This document shows positions 51,924 to 61,004 of a stretch of DNA of 64,000 nucleotides, one piece after another; within the stretch, counting starts at the first letter, position 1; each line of letters begins with the position of its first letter. The translations under genes were made by a program, and so were the position numbers. This stretch comes from Actinomycetota bacterium (GTDB lineage Bacteria > Actinomycetota > Actinomycetes > S36-B12). The notes under the pieces were generated by a model. It was not told the DNA's origin. It did not search any database and saw nothing but the letters and a program-made list of their open reading frames with translations. The DNA lies in assembly GCA_030684515.1 (NCBI GenBank), contig JAUXVJ010000011.1:1-64000 (forward strand). The letters run 5' to 3'.

Positions 51924-52208
51924 ATGATTCGTCGCGGACCAAGCCTTATTCGCGTTGCCGCAACCACTGCCGTCGTTGCGGGCACTGCCACGGCGGTGTC
52001 AGGTGGCATGCGCGGCCGGCAAGCCCAGAAAGCCCAGGCTCAACAGGCCGCTGCCGCTCCTGCCCCGGTTGCGCCGGCTGACCCAACTGCAGGAGAGATG
52101 ACCGACGAGGTCATCAGTCAGCTCAAGCAACTAGCTGACCTCAAGAATCAGGGCATCCTGACTGAAGAGGAATTCTCTGCTCAGAAAGCCAAACTGCTCG
52201 GCGAGTAA
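51924..52208 (+). CDS. SHOCT-domain protein
   Basis: A 94-residue protein: a hydrophobic N-terminal segment (LIRVAATTAVVAGTATAVSGGM), an Ala/Pro/Gln linker and a C-terminal SHOCT motif (VISQLKQLADLKNQGILTEEEFSAQKAKLLGE). SHOCT domains mediate oligomerization. Partner of the DUF6325 gene 39 bases upstream. Confidence 0.88.
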   Translation: MIRRGPSLIRVAATTAVVAGTATAVSGGMRGRQAQKAQAQQAAAAPAPVAPADPTAGEMTDEVISQLKQLADLKNQGILTEEEFSAQKAKLLGE

Positions 52209-52221
52209 GAAAGGCATCTGG

Positions 52222-53151
52222 ATGTCAGCCCTGTCGCGGGAGCTGCGTTTCAGCAATGAACGCGGTGAACAACTGGCCGCAACATTTCAGTGGGCGCACA
52301 CATCCGTGCCCAGTCCTGGAGTTCTGTTGTGTCAGGGCCTGTCGGGAGTCCGCAACCTTGTGATGCCTGAGGTAGCTGAAGCCTTGGCTGATGCCGGCAT
52401 CGCCACTTTGCGATTCGACTACAGCGGTTTTGGTGAGAGCGAAGGTGATCGCGGGTGGATCAACCCGTTGGATCGTGCCAATGATGCTCGAATTGCCCTG
52501 GCAGCGCTCCAGGCGCAAGCTGAAGTCGATTCCAACAGAATCGGCGTCTATGGCCATAGTTACGGCGGCCCTGTCGCGTTGCAGCTTGCTGCCTCAGTTC
52601 CAGACCTTGGCGCGCTGGCTGCCATCTCGAGTCCCGGATCAGGCACGGACATGCTGCGCGCGGCTCGGCCTGCATGGGATTGGGTTGCCCTGAAGCGACA
52701 AGTCCTCGATGAACGCGGGCGCATCGATCGAGGCGAGGCACCCGCGATTGTCCCAATCGAGCAGATCTTCCCGTTCAGCCCGGCATTCGCGGCTGGCTAC
52801 GCAAAGTTGAAGCAGTCGCAGGGCGGCACTAGTGCCTTGCAGGGAACTCACGGCTTGGGCAAGGACTCCTTCTATCTCGCCAGCGTTGACTGCATGGCGA
52901 GCTTGCGCTTGTTGCCACTGGCCACCGGCATCGTGAACTGCCCCTGCCTGTTCATCAGCGGTGAGTTGGATGACACTGCGCCAATTGAGACCATCGAGCC
53001 GATCTTTGAGTCGATACCGGCGACAAAGGAGTGGATCGTCGTTGCGGGAGCCGATCACAATGCACTCGATAGCGATCCCGGATTGCGCGCCGCTTTGGCA
53101 TCGGTAACAACTTGGTTTCAGTCCCATCTTTGCGTGCAGCCAAGCCCTTGA
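52222..53151 (+). CDS. Alpha/beta hydrolase (dienelactone/acyl-esterase type)
   Basis: A 309-residue hydrolase with FDYSGFGES, nucleophile elbow GVYGHSYGGPVAL, acid-containing FISGELDDTAP and His in AGADHNALD. It follows the SHOCT gene by 13 bases. Substrate unknown. Confidence 0.88.
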   Translation: MSALSRELRFSNERGEQLAATFQWAHTSVPSPGVLLCQGLSGVRNLVMPEVAEALADAGIATLRFDYSGFGESEGDRGWINPLDRANDARIALAALQAQAEVDSNRIGVYGHSYGGPVALQLAASVPDLGALAAISSPGSGTDMLRAARPAWDWVALKRQVLDERGRIDRGEAPAIVPIEQIFPFSPAFAAGYAKLKQSQGGTSALQGTHGLGKDSFYLASVDCMASLRLLPLATGIVNCPCLFISGELDDTAPIETIEPIFESIPATKEWIVVAGADHNALDSDPGLRAALASVTTWFQSHLCVQPSP

Positions 53152-53181
53152 TTTGCGCCCCCACTGACGTACGCTGACCCG

Positions 53182-54072
53182 ATGTTGATGCGCAGGCGCC
53201 GGTATCTGTTGATTGCAGTTCCATTGACCATGGTGGGGCTCCTTGCCTCCGGGTGCAGTTCGGATGCGTCGAACTCAGACAGCTCCCCATCTGAACCGAT
53301 CGCCACTCCATACTCGGCGAGCGCTGCCCCCTCAACGAGCAGCGCAGTTGCCGCACCAGCGCCAAAGAGTCCCTCGCTCGTGGGCGCGACTTGGCAGCTC
53401 ACCGCATTTGCATCGTCCACGGGTGCGATGACAAAGGCGACCACAGCTCCCTCTGCAGGCACTCTTGAATTCACCGCAGACGGCAAGCTCTCGGGATCCA
53501 CCGGCTGCAATAGCTTCAACGGGACGTACAAGCGCTCAGGTTCATCGCTGACCATTGAAGTTGGACCAATGACGATGATGGCGTGCAACGGCGCTGCAGC
53601 GACTCAAGAAAGTGCTGTGCTGGCGAATCTGGCGTTGGTGGACAACTTCACCATCGGCGCCAGGCTGCAGCTCAAGATGGAGAGTTCCACGGTCCTCACC
53701 TACGAGGCCGGTATGACCGGACTGGCTGGATCGTCATGGGTGGCCACCGGCATCAACAACGGCAAGGCCGCGGTTGTCAGCGATGCCAACACATCGAGGG
53801 TGACGGCCAAATTCGACACCGAAGGCAGAATCTCAGGCAGCGGCGGATGCAATACCTACACCGCGACCTTCACTGCTTCGGGCAAGAACGCATTGAAGAT
53901 CGGCCCGGCCGCCTCAACCATGATGGCCTGCGAACCGGAGTCAATCATGACCACAGAGCAGCAGTATTTTGCGGCACTCGCAAAAGTGACCAGCTACAAG
54001 CGCGACGCAAATCGGCTCACATTGATGGATTCGAGCGGGGCAACGCAGGTGACGTACATTCCTGCTTCATAA
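53182..54072 (+). CDS. Lipoprotein with two META domains
   Basis: A 296-residue exported lipoprotein (signal ending LLASGC). Two META (HslJ-like) domains follow: LVGATWQLTAFAS...GCNSFNGTY...IEVGPMTMMAC (~73-165) and LAGSSWVATGINN...GCNTYTATF...KIGPAASTMMAC (~185-285). HslJ-like domains are linked to stress and drug tolerance at the envelope. Confidence 0.88.
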   Translation: MLMRRRRYLLIAVPLTMVGLLASGCSSDASNSDSSPSEPIATPYSASAAPSTSSAVAAPAPKSPSLVGATWQLTAFASSTGAMTKATTAPSAGTLEFTADGKLSGSTGCNSFNGTYKRSGSSLTIEVGPMTMMACNGAAATQESAVLANLALVDNFTIGARLQLKMESSTVLTYEAGMTGLAGSSWVATGINNGKAAVVSDANTSRVTAKFDTEGRISGSGGCNTYTATFTASGKNALKIGPAASTMMACEPESIMTTEQQYFAALAKVTSYKRDANRLTLMDSSGATQVTYIPAS

Positions 54073-54120
54073 GCCATCGAACTCGGTTAGCCTGCCCAAA
54101 ACGAATGGTGGAGGTTAGTC

Positions 54121-54882
54121 ATGGCTACGTCAGCACCGCGCAAGATCTTGGTCACCGGGGGTTCCAAGGGCTGGGGTGAGGCGATCGTGGACCGCTTTGT
54201 CGATGAAGGCTGTGAAGTGTTCATCAATTTTGCGCACGATCGTGCGGCTGCTGATGCCGTCGCCGACAATGCGCGCACTCGGGGTTCGATTGCGCACGTC
54301 ATCCAAGCCGACATGGGAACCGACGAGGGAATCCAGTCGCTGTTTGCCGATCTCGCCAAACTCACTGAGGGACTCGACGTCGTCGTGCATAACGCCTTTC
54401 ATCTCACCAACGCCGATCCGCTGTCGGCAGATCGCGCGCAGTGGCTTCGTGCGATGGAAGTTGGCCCCCTCGCGCTGATGTCAATTGCGCAGTTGGCCGC
54501 TCCTTTACTGCCTTCTGGGACTGGTCGCATCATTGCCACGAGCAGTGTGGCCACCACTCGTCTGTTTCACCCGACCCAAGGCCTTGGCTACTTTCCGATG
54601 GCCGTTGCCAAGGGCGCGCTTGAAGTCTCGGTGCGCTATTTGGCAACAGAATTGGCGCCAAGGGAGATCACAGTGAATGCGGTGGCAGCCGCCTACATCG
54701 GAACTCCCAATCTCCTGCAAGCACCCGAAGCTTTTCTGCAGGCCATCGCGCGTAAGACTCCCTACGGCCGCATCCCAAGTGCCCGCGAGATGGCCAACAC
54801 TGTGTACATGCTCGCCTCGGCAGATGCTGCTTTCACGACTGGTCAGATTCTGGTGGCAGATGGCGGCTTCACGCTCGTCTGA
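54121..54882 (+). CDS. Short-chain dehydrogenase/reductase (FabG-like)
   Basis: A 253-residue SDR with TGGSKGWGEAIV, a VVHNAFH motif instead of NNAG, catalytic Ser in IATSSVAT and a Tyr-containing YFPMAVAKGALE, where the usual YxxxK is stretched (YFPMAVAK). The altered NNAG and YxxxK regions are as in enoyl-reductase-like SDRs (FabI/FabL type), so an enoyl-thioester reductase role is possible. Good ribosome site GGTGGAGG. Confidence 0.85.
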   Translation: MATSAPRKILVTGGSKGWGEAIVDRFVDEGCEVFINFAHDRAAADAVADNARTRGSIAHVIQADMGTDEGIQSLFADLAKLTEGLDVVVHNAFHLTNADPLSADRAQWLRAMEVGPLALMSIAQLAAPLLPSGTGRIIATSSVATTRLFHPTQGLGYFPMAVAKGALEVSVRYLATELAPREITVNAVAAAYIGTPNLLQAPEAFLQAIARKTPYGRIPSAREMANTVYMLASADAAFTTGQILVADGGFTLV

Positions 54883-54971
54883 GATCAACTGTCAGCACAA
54901 TGCTGTTCTGGCTCCAACACTTGTCGAAGGTATTGCGGAAGTCGGATGTTCATCAGATTGGTAGGCATTTC

Positions 54972-54987
54972 GTAACGGATGCGAAAT
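54972..54987. promoter_or_regulatory. GlnR-box-like site before zwf
   Basis: GTAAC-GGATGC-GAAAT fits the actinobacterial GlnR pattern gTnAC-n6-GaAAc except for the last base, and lies 23 bases before the zwf GTG. Two related sites precede the solute-binding genes. Inference from pattern only. Confidence 0.35.
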
Positions 54988-55009
54988 ATGCCACTGACAG
55001 ATTCGGGAC

Positions 55010-56473
55010 GTGGCGAAAATTCACCCGGGTGCCGGGCCCAAGGAGCCTCAGGTCGTCGTGCTGTTTGGTGCGACCGGTGACCTCGCCAAGAGAAAACTGA
55101 TTCCAGGTCTGTTTCATCTAGCCGTCTCTGGCCTGGTACCAGGCATTCGGATCATTGGTGTGTCGCTAGATGAGATGAGCGTCGAAGAATTCCGCGAGGT
55201 TGCCGGTCAGTCCTTGCGGGAGTTCTATTCACGCAAGTTCTCAGATGCCGAGTTGTCGGCATTTCTCAACGACTTGCAATACGTCTCGACTGTTCAAGGC
55301 CCAGCTGCGTTGGCTCAAGCAGTCGATATCGCAGACAAGCAGCTCGATGGAATCGCACATCGACTCCACTACCTCTCGGTACCACCCAAGGCGGCGCTGT
55401 CAGCGGTTGCGCTGTTGGACGAGGCCAATCTGATCGAGCACTCACGCGTCATCATGGAAAAGCCGTTTGGCATTGACTTGCAGAGTTCAGTTGCACTGAA
55501 CACACGACTGCACGAGATCCTGGACGAGGAGCAGATCTTCCGCATAGATCATTTTCTCGGCAAGGAACCAGCGCTGAATATTTTGGCCTTCCGATTTGCA
55601 AATGGATTGTTTGAGCCAATTTGGAATCGCAATTTCATCGATCACATTCAGATCGATGTTCCTGAGGCCTTAGGCATTGATCAGCGCGCGGAGTTCTATG
55701 AGCAGACAGGTGCCTTTCGCGACATGATCGTGACGCACTTGTTCCAAGTGCTGGCCTTCATCGCGATGGAACCTCCGACTCAGCTCACACCAGCAGCGAT
55801 CACAGAGGAAAAGAACAAGGTCTTCCGCAGCATGCTGCCCTTGGAGCCCACTGATGTTGTACGTGGTCAGTACTTGGGATATCGCGATCTGCCAGGCATC
55901 GCAGAAGAATCAGATACCGAGACATTCATGGCTCTGCGCTGCAGCATTGACAACTGGCGCTGGGCAGGAGTGCCGTTCTACCTTCGTACCGGCAAGCGGA
56001 TGGCTGAGGGTCAGCGCATTGTGTCAATCGCTTTCCACGAGCCACCCCGAAGCATGTTTCCGGCCGGGTCCGGTGTCGGTTCACACGGACCAGATCACCT
56101 GACCTTTGACTTGGCGGACTCGGCTCGTATGTCGCTGTCGTTCTACGGCAAGCGACCCGGTCCTGGAATGCGGCTGGACAAACTCAGCATGCAGTTTGCA
56201 ATGCACGACACGGGCTTCCAAGGTGATCTCTTCGAGGCCTACGAGCGGCTGATCCTTGATGCCATGCGCGGTGACCGCACCCTCTTCACCACTGCTGATG
56301 GCATTGAACGACTGTGGGAGATTTCCCAGCCGCTCATGGAGTCACCGCCGCCAGTGCGTTCCTACGCGCCTGGGTCGTGGGGCCCTAATGCCATTCACCA
56401 GCTCATCGCTCCGAAGGCCTGGCGTCTGCCCTTTGAACGCAGTTGGCGCGACCCCAACGCCGAAGGCTCGTAG
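55010..56473 (+). CDS. zwf: Glucose-6-phosphate 1-dehydrogenase
   Basis: A 487-residue enzyme with NAD(P) loop [13 protein letters not shown], active-site RIDHFLGKE and [15 protein letters not shown]. First step of the oxidative pentose phosphate pathway. GTG start at 55010. It stands alone here, without the pgl/tal/opcA cluster usual in actinobacteria, so it may be a second zwf paralogue. Confidence 0.95.
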   Translation: MAKIHPGAGPKEPQVVVLFGATGDLAKRKLIPGLFHLAVSGLVPGIRIIGVSLDEMSVEEFREVAGQSLREFYSRKFSDAELSAFLNDLQYVSTVQGPAALAQAVDIADKQLDGIAHRLHYLSVPPKAALSAVALLDEANLIEHSRVIMEKPFGIDLQSSVALNTRLHEILDEEQIFRIDHFLGKEPALNILAFRFANGLFEPIWNRNFIDHIQIDVPEALGIDQRAEFYEQTGAFRDMIVTHLFQVLAFIAMEPPTQLTPAAITEEKNKVFRSMLPLEPTDVVRGQYLGYRDLPGIAEESDTETFMALRCSIDNWRWAGVPFYLRTGKRMAEGQRIVSIAFHEPPRSMFPAGSGVGSHGPDHLTFDLADSARMSLSFYGKRPGPGMRLDKLSMQFAMHDTGFQGDLFEAYERLILDAMRGDRTLFTTADGIERLWEISQPLMESPPPVRSYAPGSWGPNAIHQLIAPKAWRLPFERSWRDPNAEGS

Positions 56474-56483
56474 CTCTGGAACA

Positions 56484-56521
56484 GCAGAGAGGTCCGAGTC
56501 CGCGGGACTCGAACCTCTCTG
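56484..56521. terminator. Hairpin terminator between zwf and convergent gene
   Basis: CAGAGAGG...GAGTCC and GGACTC...CCTCTCTG form an interrupted stem between the two stops, serving both directions. Confidence 0.75.
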
Positions 56522-56531
56522 GGTCAACTGC

Positions 56532-57173
56532 CTAGCTGCGGGATCCCGGGATCTTCACAAGTGAGTTCCAGTTCTGTTTGCCATGCAACATCTCGAAGCT
56601 CTTGCTCGAGATGTTCAACAGGTCATTGGGAATCGCTGTGCCAGCTGGGAAGGCTGCGGTCACGGCTGCCTTATAGGTGTTCTTGGCGTTCTCAACTGCG
56701 GTCTTGAAGGCGCTCTTGGAAGAGTCCACCTTTGCCTGGGCTGCGCTCTTGGCCGCTGACACCGCGGCGCTGTAGGCAGCTTGTGCCTGATCAAGCGCAG
56801 CGCGAGCAGCTGTTGCGTCCAAGCCTGCGTCAACTGTGAACTGGTAGGCATCCTTTGCAATGACAAGAGCCAATCGCTGAGGCGCCGTCGCATTCGAGAT
56901 ATCCGTCTGCACCTGAATGAGAACGCTCTGCAAGGCAGCATTCGCAGACGCGATGCTGGTGAAATAGGCCTTGCGTGCGGCGATGATTGCGGTGGCTTGA
57001 GTCTGGGTGACGGCGACCTTGACGGTCACACGCTGTGATTTATGCGAACCATTGCCCTTGTCTTTTCCATGGTTGTCTCCGTTGTTGGTCGCGGAGGCAG
57101 CAGATGCGAGCAGTGGTGCGGAAGCAACAAGCGCGAGGCCGGCTGTGGTTGCGATGAATCGTTGAACCTTCAT
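56532..57173 (-). CDS. Secreted alanine-rich helical protein
   Basis: A 213-residue exported protein. A signal peptide (FIATTAGLALVASAPLLASAASA) is followed by a Gly/Asn/Lys-rich linker and a long Ala/Lys helical region (about 55-185) with coiled-coil character and repeated 'AAxxAYxxAVxxAKxA' spacing. No enzyme motif. A structural or wall-associated role is a guess. ATG 57173 follows GAAGGAGA. Confidence 0.75.
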   Translation of the reverse strand: MKVQRFIATTAGLALVASAPLLASAASATNNGDNHGKDKGNGSHKSQRVTVKVAVTQTQATAIIAARKAYFTSIASANAALQSVLIQVQTDISNATAPQRLALVIAKDAYQFTVDAGLDATAARAALDQAQAAYSAAVSAAKSAAQAKVDSSKSAFKTAVENAKNTYKAAVTAAFPAGTAIPNDLLNISSKSFEMLHGKQNWNSLVKIPGSRS

Positions 57174-57358
57174 GTCGATCTCCTTCAAGCGTTGTCTTTC
57201 GTTGCTTGAAGTCTGTGCGGGATATCGCGACATGGGAAGCGCAGATGACTCATTCTCCGGCAACACACAGAAAGCGAAATGAGTTCTTGAGGGAAGCGCG
57301 AAAATTCACAAGCGGCTCACAGAATTGGTGATGGTCGGTTTGGTGGAAATGCAGTTGC

Positions 57359-57919
57359 CTACATCGCACCAGGCTTCAACGCGACCCACAGTCCCTCAGC
57401 TTCAGCGCACAGGGTCTGGCCATCGCGCAAAGAGGCCGCGAACCAAGACTTGCGGCCCTCGTTTCGTTCCAAATGGCCCTCGACGGTGAGCTCCTTGTTC
57501 ACCGGAGTCACATTGCGAAAGTCCACCTTCAAGTAGGCAGTGCGACGCAGCACGCCGTGCGAGCTTGCGATGCGCCCGAGGATCTCGTCGAACAACAGGG
57601 GGATGGAACCACCATGAGCTGCGCCGTTGGCGCCATGGAAGAAGTTGGTGAAGACGACGGTTGCCTGCATGCTCTCCTCCTGCCATTGAGGAGCCATGAG
57701 TGCGGGAGTCAGACTTCGTACGCCCTCAGGCCCACTATTGAGCGACCAGTCGGCCGACTGCGAGAAATGAAAGCGATAGGGCGCGAGCAGGGCAGCAGCT
57801 TGCTCCAATGCAAGGGCGGCGGCCAGGCAGACATCCTCGGGTGCGGTGGAGTGCGGCAGGCTGTCCTGCACTGCGCGAATCGCGCTCGATAGCCGATCGA
57901 CTGTCTTGTCGCTTGTCAT
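57359..57919 (-). CDS. Hotdog-fold thioesterase (PaaI-like)
   Basis: A 186-residue protein with the hotdog signature GANGAAHGGSIPLLFDEILGRI and LKVDFRNVTPVNKELTVEGHLERNEGRKSWFAASL. Acts on acyl-CoA thioesters by family precedent. An N-terminal helical extension (~60 residues) precedes the fold. Start ATG 57919. Confidence 0.85.
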   Translation of the reverse strand: MTSDKTVDRLSSAIRAVQDSLPHSTAPEDVCLAAALALEQAAALLAPYRFHFSQSADWSLNSGPEGVRSLTPALMAPQWQEESMQATVVFTNFFHGANGAAHGGSIPLLFDEILGRIASSHGVLRRTAYLKVDFRNVTPVNKELTVEGHLERNEGRKSWFAASLRDGQTLCAEAEGLWVALKPGAM

Positions 57920-58018
57920 GAATTGGGATCGTATGGCGCAACCGTATTCGGATCGCAAAGGCGCGGCTATGGCGTTGCCCGTACCGAGAGCAACAAAGTC
58001 GGATATATCCCTTTTATC

Positions 58019-58034
58019 ATAACGAATCTATAAC
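58019..58034. promoter_or_regulatory. GlnR-box-like site before the first solute-binding gene
   Basis: ATAAC-GAATCT-ATAAC, half-sites 11 bases apart as in GlnR boxes, about 103 bases upstream of the ATG. The flanking TCATAACGAAT is identical to the site before the paralogous gene. Confidence 0.4.
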
Positions 58035-58136
58035 GTATAGGGGCAATCTATTTCCAAACGGACATTCCGCAGCACAGAATTCTCCTGCACCAATCGTCCT
58101 CGCATAGCGCGATCGACGAAGACAGTGGAGGTAAGA

Positions 58137-59435
58137 ATGCTCGTTTCGAACCACGCGCGACGCGGCACGGCAGTAGTTGCCGTCGGCGCCAGCGCAACGA
58201 TGATGTTCGCCGTCATGGCCAACAGCGCCTTCGCAGCGCCGACGCCCACGCCAACCAAGGCTGTGAGCAATGCATCCTGTCCGGCGACACCAGGCGTTAC
58301 CCCGACCACGATCAACCTCGGTTGGATTGGTCCCAAGACTGGAGCTGCTGCAGCCAACTACATCGGCTCCTCAGAAGCGGCGCAGCTGCGCATCGACCAG
58401 GAGAACGCCAAGGGTGGCATCAACGGCCGCAAGCTCACCTACAAGGTCTACGACGACCAGTCCAACGGCAGTGGCCAGATCACGGCCATGCAGAAGGCCT
58501 TGCAGTCCGACAACATCTTCGGACTGACCGCTCAGACCAACACCACCTCGATGTACCCAACGTTGAAGGATCAGGGCATCCCGGTCACCGGTTTCTCCAA
58601 CCCTGCCTTCGGTACTGACCGCAACGCCTTCGGTACCACCGGTGCGACGACCTCCTCAAACCCCGCACTGGCCAACACTGGTGTGCTTGAGAAGTTGAAG
58701 CAGATGGGCGTGACGAAGATCGCCAACATCAACCACGTCAGCACCGGCGCCTCGGCTTCCGGCAATGCCACCGCAGGGCTCATCCCGCTCGTGGGCGGCC
58801 TGACCCAGGTGCTGCGCATCTCTGACGAGCCCCAGGGCACGCACGATGCAACCTCCACTGCACTGCGCATGAAGAACTCAGGTGCCGATGGCGCGATCAT
58901 CGTCGGCTTCATCGACGGTGCAATCTCAATCATGCAGGCGCTGAAGCAGCAGGGCGTGAACCTCAAGGGTGTCAGCATCGTTGGCCTCTCAGACCCAGCC
59001 GTACTCCGCACCTCCAATGGCGCGCTTGACGGTGCGCTTGGCACCAACTACGGCACTGTGCCCGTTGGCGTGAATGTTCGCGCAGTCAAGACCTACGCGG
59101 CAGGCATGAAGGCAGCCGGCATCAACCCCTACTCCTCGGGCGCCCCTCAGGGCTTCGTCGGAGCAGACCTGCTGATCACCGGCCTCAAGGCCGCTGGCAA
59201 GTGCCCAACGCGTGCGTCATTCATTGACAACCTGCGCAAGGTCACCAGCTGGAACGGTGGCGGCTTGATTCCTGAGAAGATCAGCTTCAAGGGACCAGGC
59301 GTCATGCCGAACGGCAACCCAGCAGTGTGCACCTGGTACATGATCGCCAAGGGAACCGATCTCGTGCCCGACGCTAAGCCCACTTGTGGAGCCAAGGTCA
59401 TCGATACTGCTTCCGGCAAGGTCGTGCTCAGCTAG
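58137..59435 (+). CDS. Solute-binding protein, branched-chain amino acid/amide (PBP1) type, copy 1
   Basis: A 432-residue exported type-I periplasmic binding protein. The signal ends VMANSAFAAP, then ITLGWIGP-like strand INLGWIGPKTGAAAANYIGSSEAAQLRIDQENAKGGINGRKL, VYDDQSNGSGQITAMQKALQSDN, TGFSNPAFG. This is the LivJ/AmiC/urea-binding family. Two conserved Cys near the C-terminus may form a disulfide. No permease or ATPase genes are near. ATG 58137 follows GGAGG. About 80% identical to the next gene. Confidence 0.9.
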   Translation: MLVSNHARRGTAVVAVGASATMMFAVMANSAFAAPTPTPTKAVSNASCPATPGVTPTTINLGWIGPKTGAAAANYIGSSEAAQLRIDQENAKGGINGRKLTYKVYDDQSNGSGQITAMQKALQSDNIFGLTAQTNTTSMYPTLKDQGIPVTGFSNPAFGTDRNAFGTTGATTSSNPALANTGVLEKLKQMGVTKIANINHVSTGASASGNATAGLIPLVGGLTQVLRISDEPQGTHDATSTALRMKNSGADGAIIVGFIDGAISIMQALKQQGVNLKGVSIVGLSDPAVLRTSNGALDGALGTNYGTVPVGVNVRAVKTYAAGMKAAGINPYSSGAPQGFVGADLLITGLKAAGKCPTRASFIDNLRKVTSWNGGGLIPEKISFKGPGVMPNGNPAVCTWYMIAKGTDLVPDAKPTCGAKVIDTASGKVVLS

Positions 59436-59451
59436 TCGGCAAACAGTGCGT

Positions 59452-59487
59452 GAAAGTGGCGAGTGTCTTCGGATGCTCGCCACTTTC
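59452..59487. terminator. Hairpin terminator after solute-binding copy 1
   Basis: Arms GAAAGTGGCGAG (59452-59463) and CTCGCCACTTTC (59476-59487), 17 bases after the stop, so the two solute-binding genes probably have separate transcripts. Confidence 0.85.
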
Positions 59488-59525
59488 GCATTTGGTGTTC
59501 TTTGTCTGATTTATCCAGACATGTC

Positions 59526-59541
59526 ATAACGAATGCGTAAC
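59526..59541. promoter_or_regulatory. GlnR-box-like site before the second solute-binding gene
   Basis: ATAAC-GAATGC-GTAAC, with the same offset from the ATG (about 101 bases) as in copy 1. Conservation of this block in both promoters supports function. Confidence 0.4.
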
Positions 59542-59641
59542 TAAAGGACCGCAGCCATTCCCAAAGTGGAGCCTGGCTGTTCATATAGATGAGTACCAAG
59601 CGTCAGCGCATCTCGCGAAGACGAATTCAGTGGAGGTACTC

Positions 59642-60940
59642 ATGCACCTTTCCAATCGAGCCAGGCGCGGTTCGACAGCACTTGCTGTCGGCGCCAGCGC
59701 TTCGCTTCTGCTCGCGATGGTCGCAACAAGCGCCGGGGCTGCCCCGACAACGCCGCCAGGACTGGTAAAGAACAACGCTTCTTGTCCGGCGACACCTGGC
59801 GTTACCCCGACCACAATCAACTTCGGCTGGATCGGTCCCAAGACCGGCCCCGCTGCAGCGAACTACATCGGCTCCTCTGAAGCAGCGCAGTTGCGCATCG
59901 ATCAGGAGAATGCCAAGGGCGGGGTCAACGGTCGCAAGATCCTGTACAAGGTCTACGACGACCAGTCAAACGGCAGCGGCCAGATCACCGCGGCTCAGAA
60001 GGCCATTCAGTCTGACAACGTCTTCGGCTTGACTGCTCAGACCAACACCACGTCGATGTACGCAACTTTGAAGGATCAGGGCACTCCCGTCACTGGCTTC
60101 TCCAACCCAGCATTCGGCACCGACCGCAACGCTTTCTCAGTGACAGGTGCGACAGTTTCGTCCAACCCAGCACTGGCGAGCACTGGTGTGCTTGAGAAGT
60201 TGAAGCAGATGGGCGTCACCAAGATCGCCAACATCAACCACGTCAGCACCGGCGCTTCCGCCGCAGGAAACGCCACTGCAGGGCTCATCCCCTTCGTGGG
60301 TGGCCTGACTCAGACCCTGCGTATCTCTGATGAGCCTCAGGGCACACACGATGCAACCTCCACTGCTCTTCGCATCAAGAACTCAGGATCTGATGGCGCG
60401 ATCATCGTCGGCTTCATCGACGGTGCAATCTCCATCATGAGTGCGCTGAAGCAGCAAGGTGTCACCCTCAAGGGCGTCAGCATTGTTGGTCTATCTGACC
60501 CAGCAGTGTTGAGGACCGCGAACGGGGCTCTTGAAGGTGCCCTTGGCACCACCTACGGGTCAGTCCCCGTTGGTGTGAACAACCGTGCAGTGAAGACCTA
60601 CGCAGCAGGCATGAAGGCTGCTGGCCTCAATGCCTACTCCTCAGGTGCCCCGATGGGCTTCTTGGGTGCGGACCTGTTCATCAAGGGTCTGAAGGTTGCC
60701 GGCAAGTGCCCAACCCGTGCATCGTTCATCAACGGACTGCGCAATGTCACCAACTACGACGGTGGTGGCTTGGTTCCTGAGAAGGTCAGCTTCAAGGGCC
60801 CAGGACTCATGCCCAACGGAAACCCTGCTCTGTGCGGCTGGTACCTGATCGCCAAGGGCACCGACCTCGTGGCAGATGCCAAGCCCACCTGTGGTGCCAA
60901 GTACATCGACACCTCGACAGGCAAGGTCGTTCTCAGCTAG
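59642..60940 (+). CDS. Solute-binding protein, branched-chain amino acid/amide (PBP1) type, copy 2
   Basis: A 432-residue paralogue of the upstream gene with the same signal, core (INFGWIGPKTGPAAANYIGSS), motifs and C-terminus; differences are scattered substitutions. Tandem gene duplication with retained separate promoter and terminator. Small ligand-pocket changes could broaden the range of amides or amino acids bound. ATG 59642 follows GTGGAGG. Confidence 0.9.
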   Translation: MHLSNRARRGSTALAVGASASLLLAMVATSAGAAPTTPPGLVKNNASCPATPGVTPTTINFGWIGPKTGPAAANYIGSSEAAQLRIDQENAKGGVNGRKILYKVYDDQSNGSGQITAAQKAIQSDNVFGLTAQTNTTSMYATLKDQGTPVTGFSNPAFGTDRNAFSVTGATVSSNPALASTGVLEKLKQMGVTKIANINHVSTGASAAGNATAGLIPFVGGLTQTLRISDEPQGTHDATSTALRIKNSGSDGAIIVGFIDGAISIMSALKQQGVTLKGVSIVGLSDPAVLRTANGALEGALGTTYGSVPVGVNNRAVKTYAAGMKAAGLNAYSSGAPMGFLGADLFIKGLKVAGKCPTRASFINGLRNVTNYDGGGLVPEKVSFKGPGLMPNGNPALCGWYLIAKGTDLVADAKPTCGAKYIDTSTGKVVLS

Positions 60941-60956
60941 TCATCTCAACAAACTG

Positions 60957-60988
60957 AAGTGGCGGGTGTCTTCGGACACCCGCCACTT
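60957..60988. terminator. Hairpin terminator with TTCG tetraloop after copy 2
   Basis: Perfect 14-bp arms AAGTGGCGGGTGTC and GACACCCGCCACTT around TTCG. It is homologous in position and sequence to the terminator of copy 1, so the whole unit was duplicated. Confidence 0.88.
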
Positions 60989-61004
60989 TCATGTATTCGG
61001 ACGA

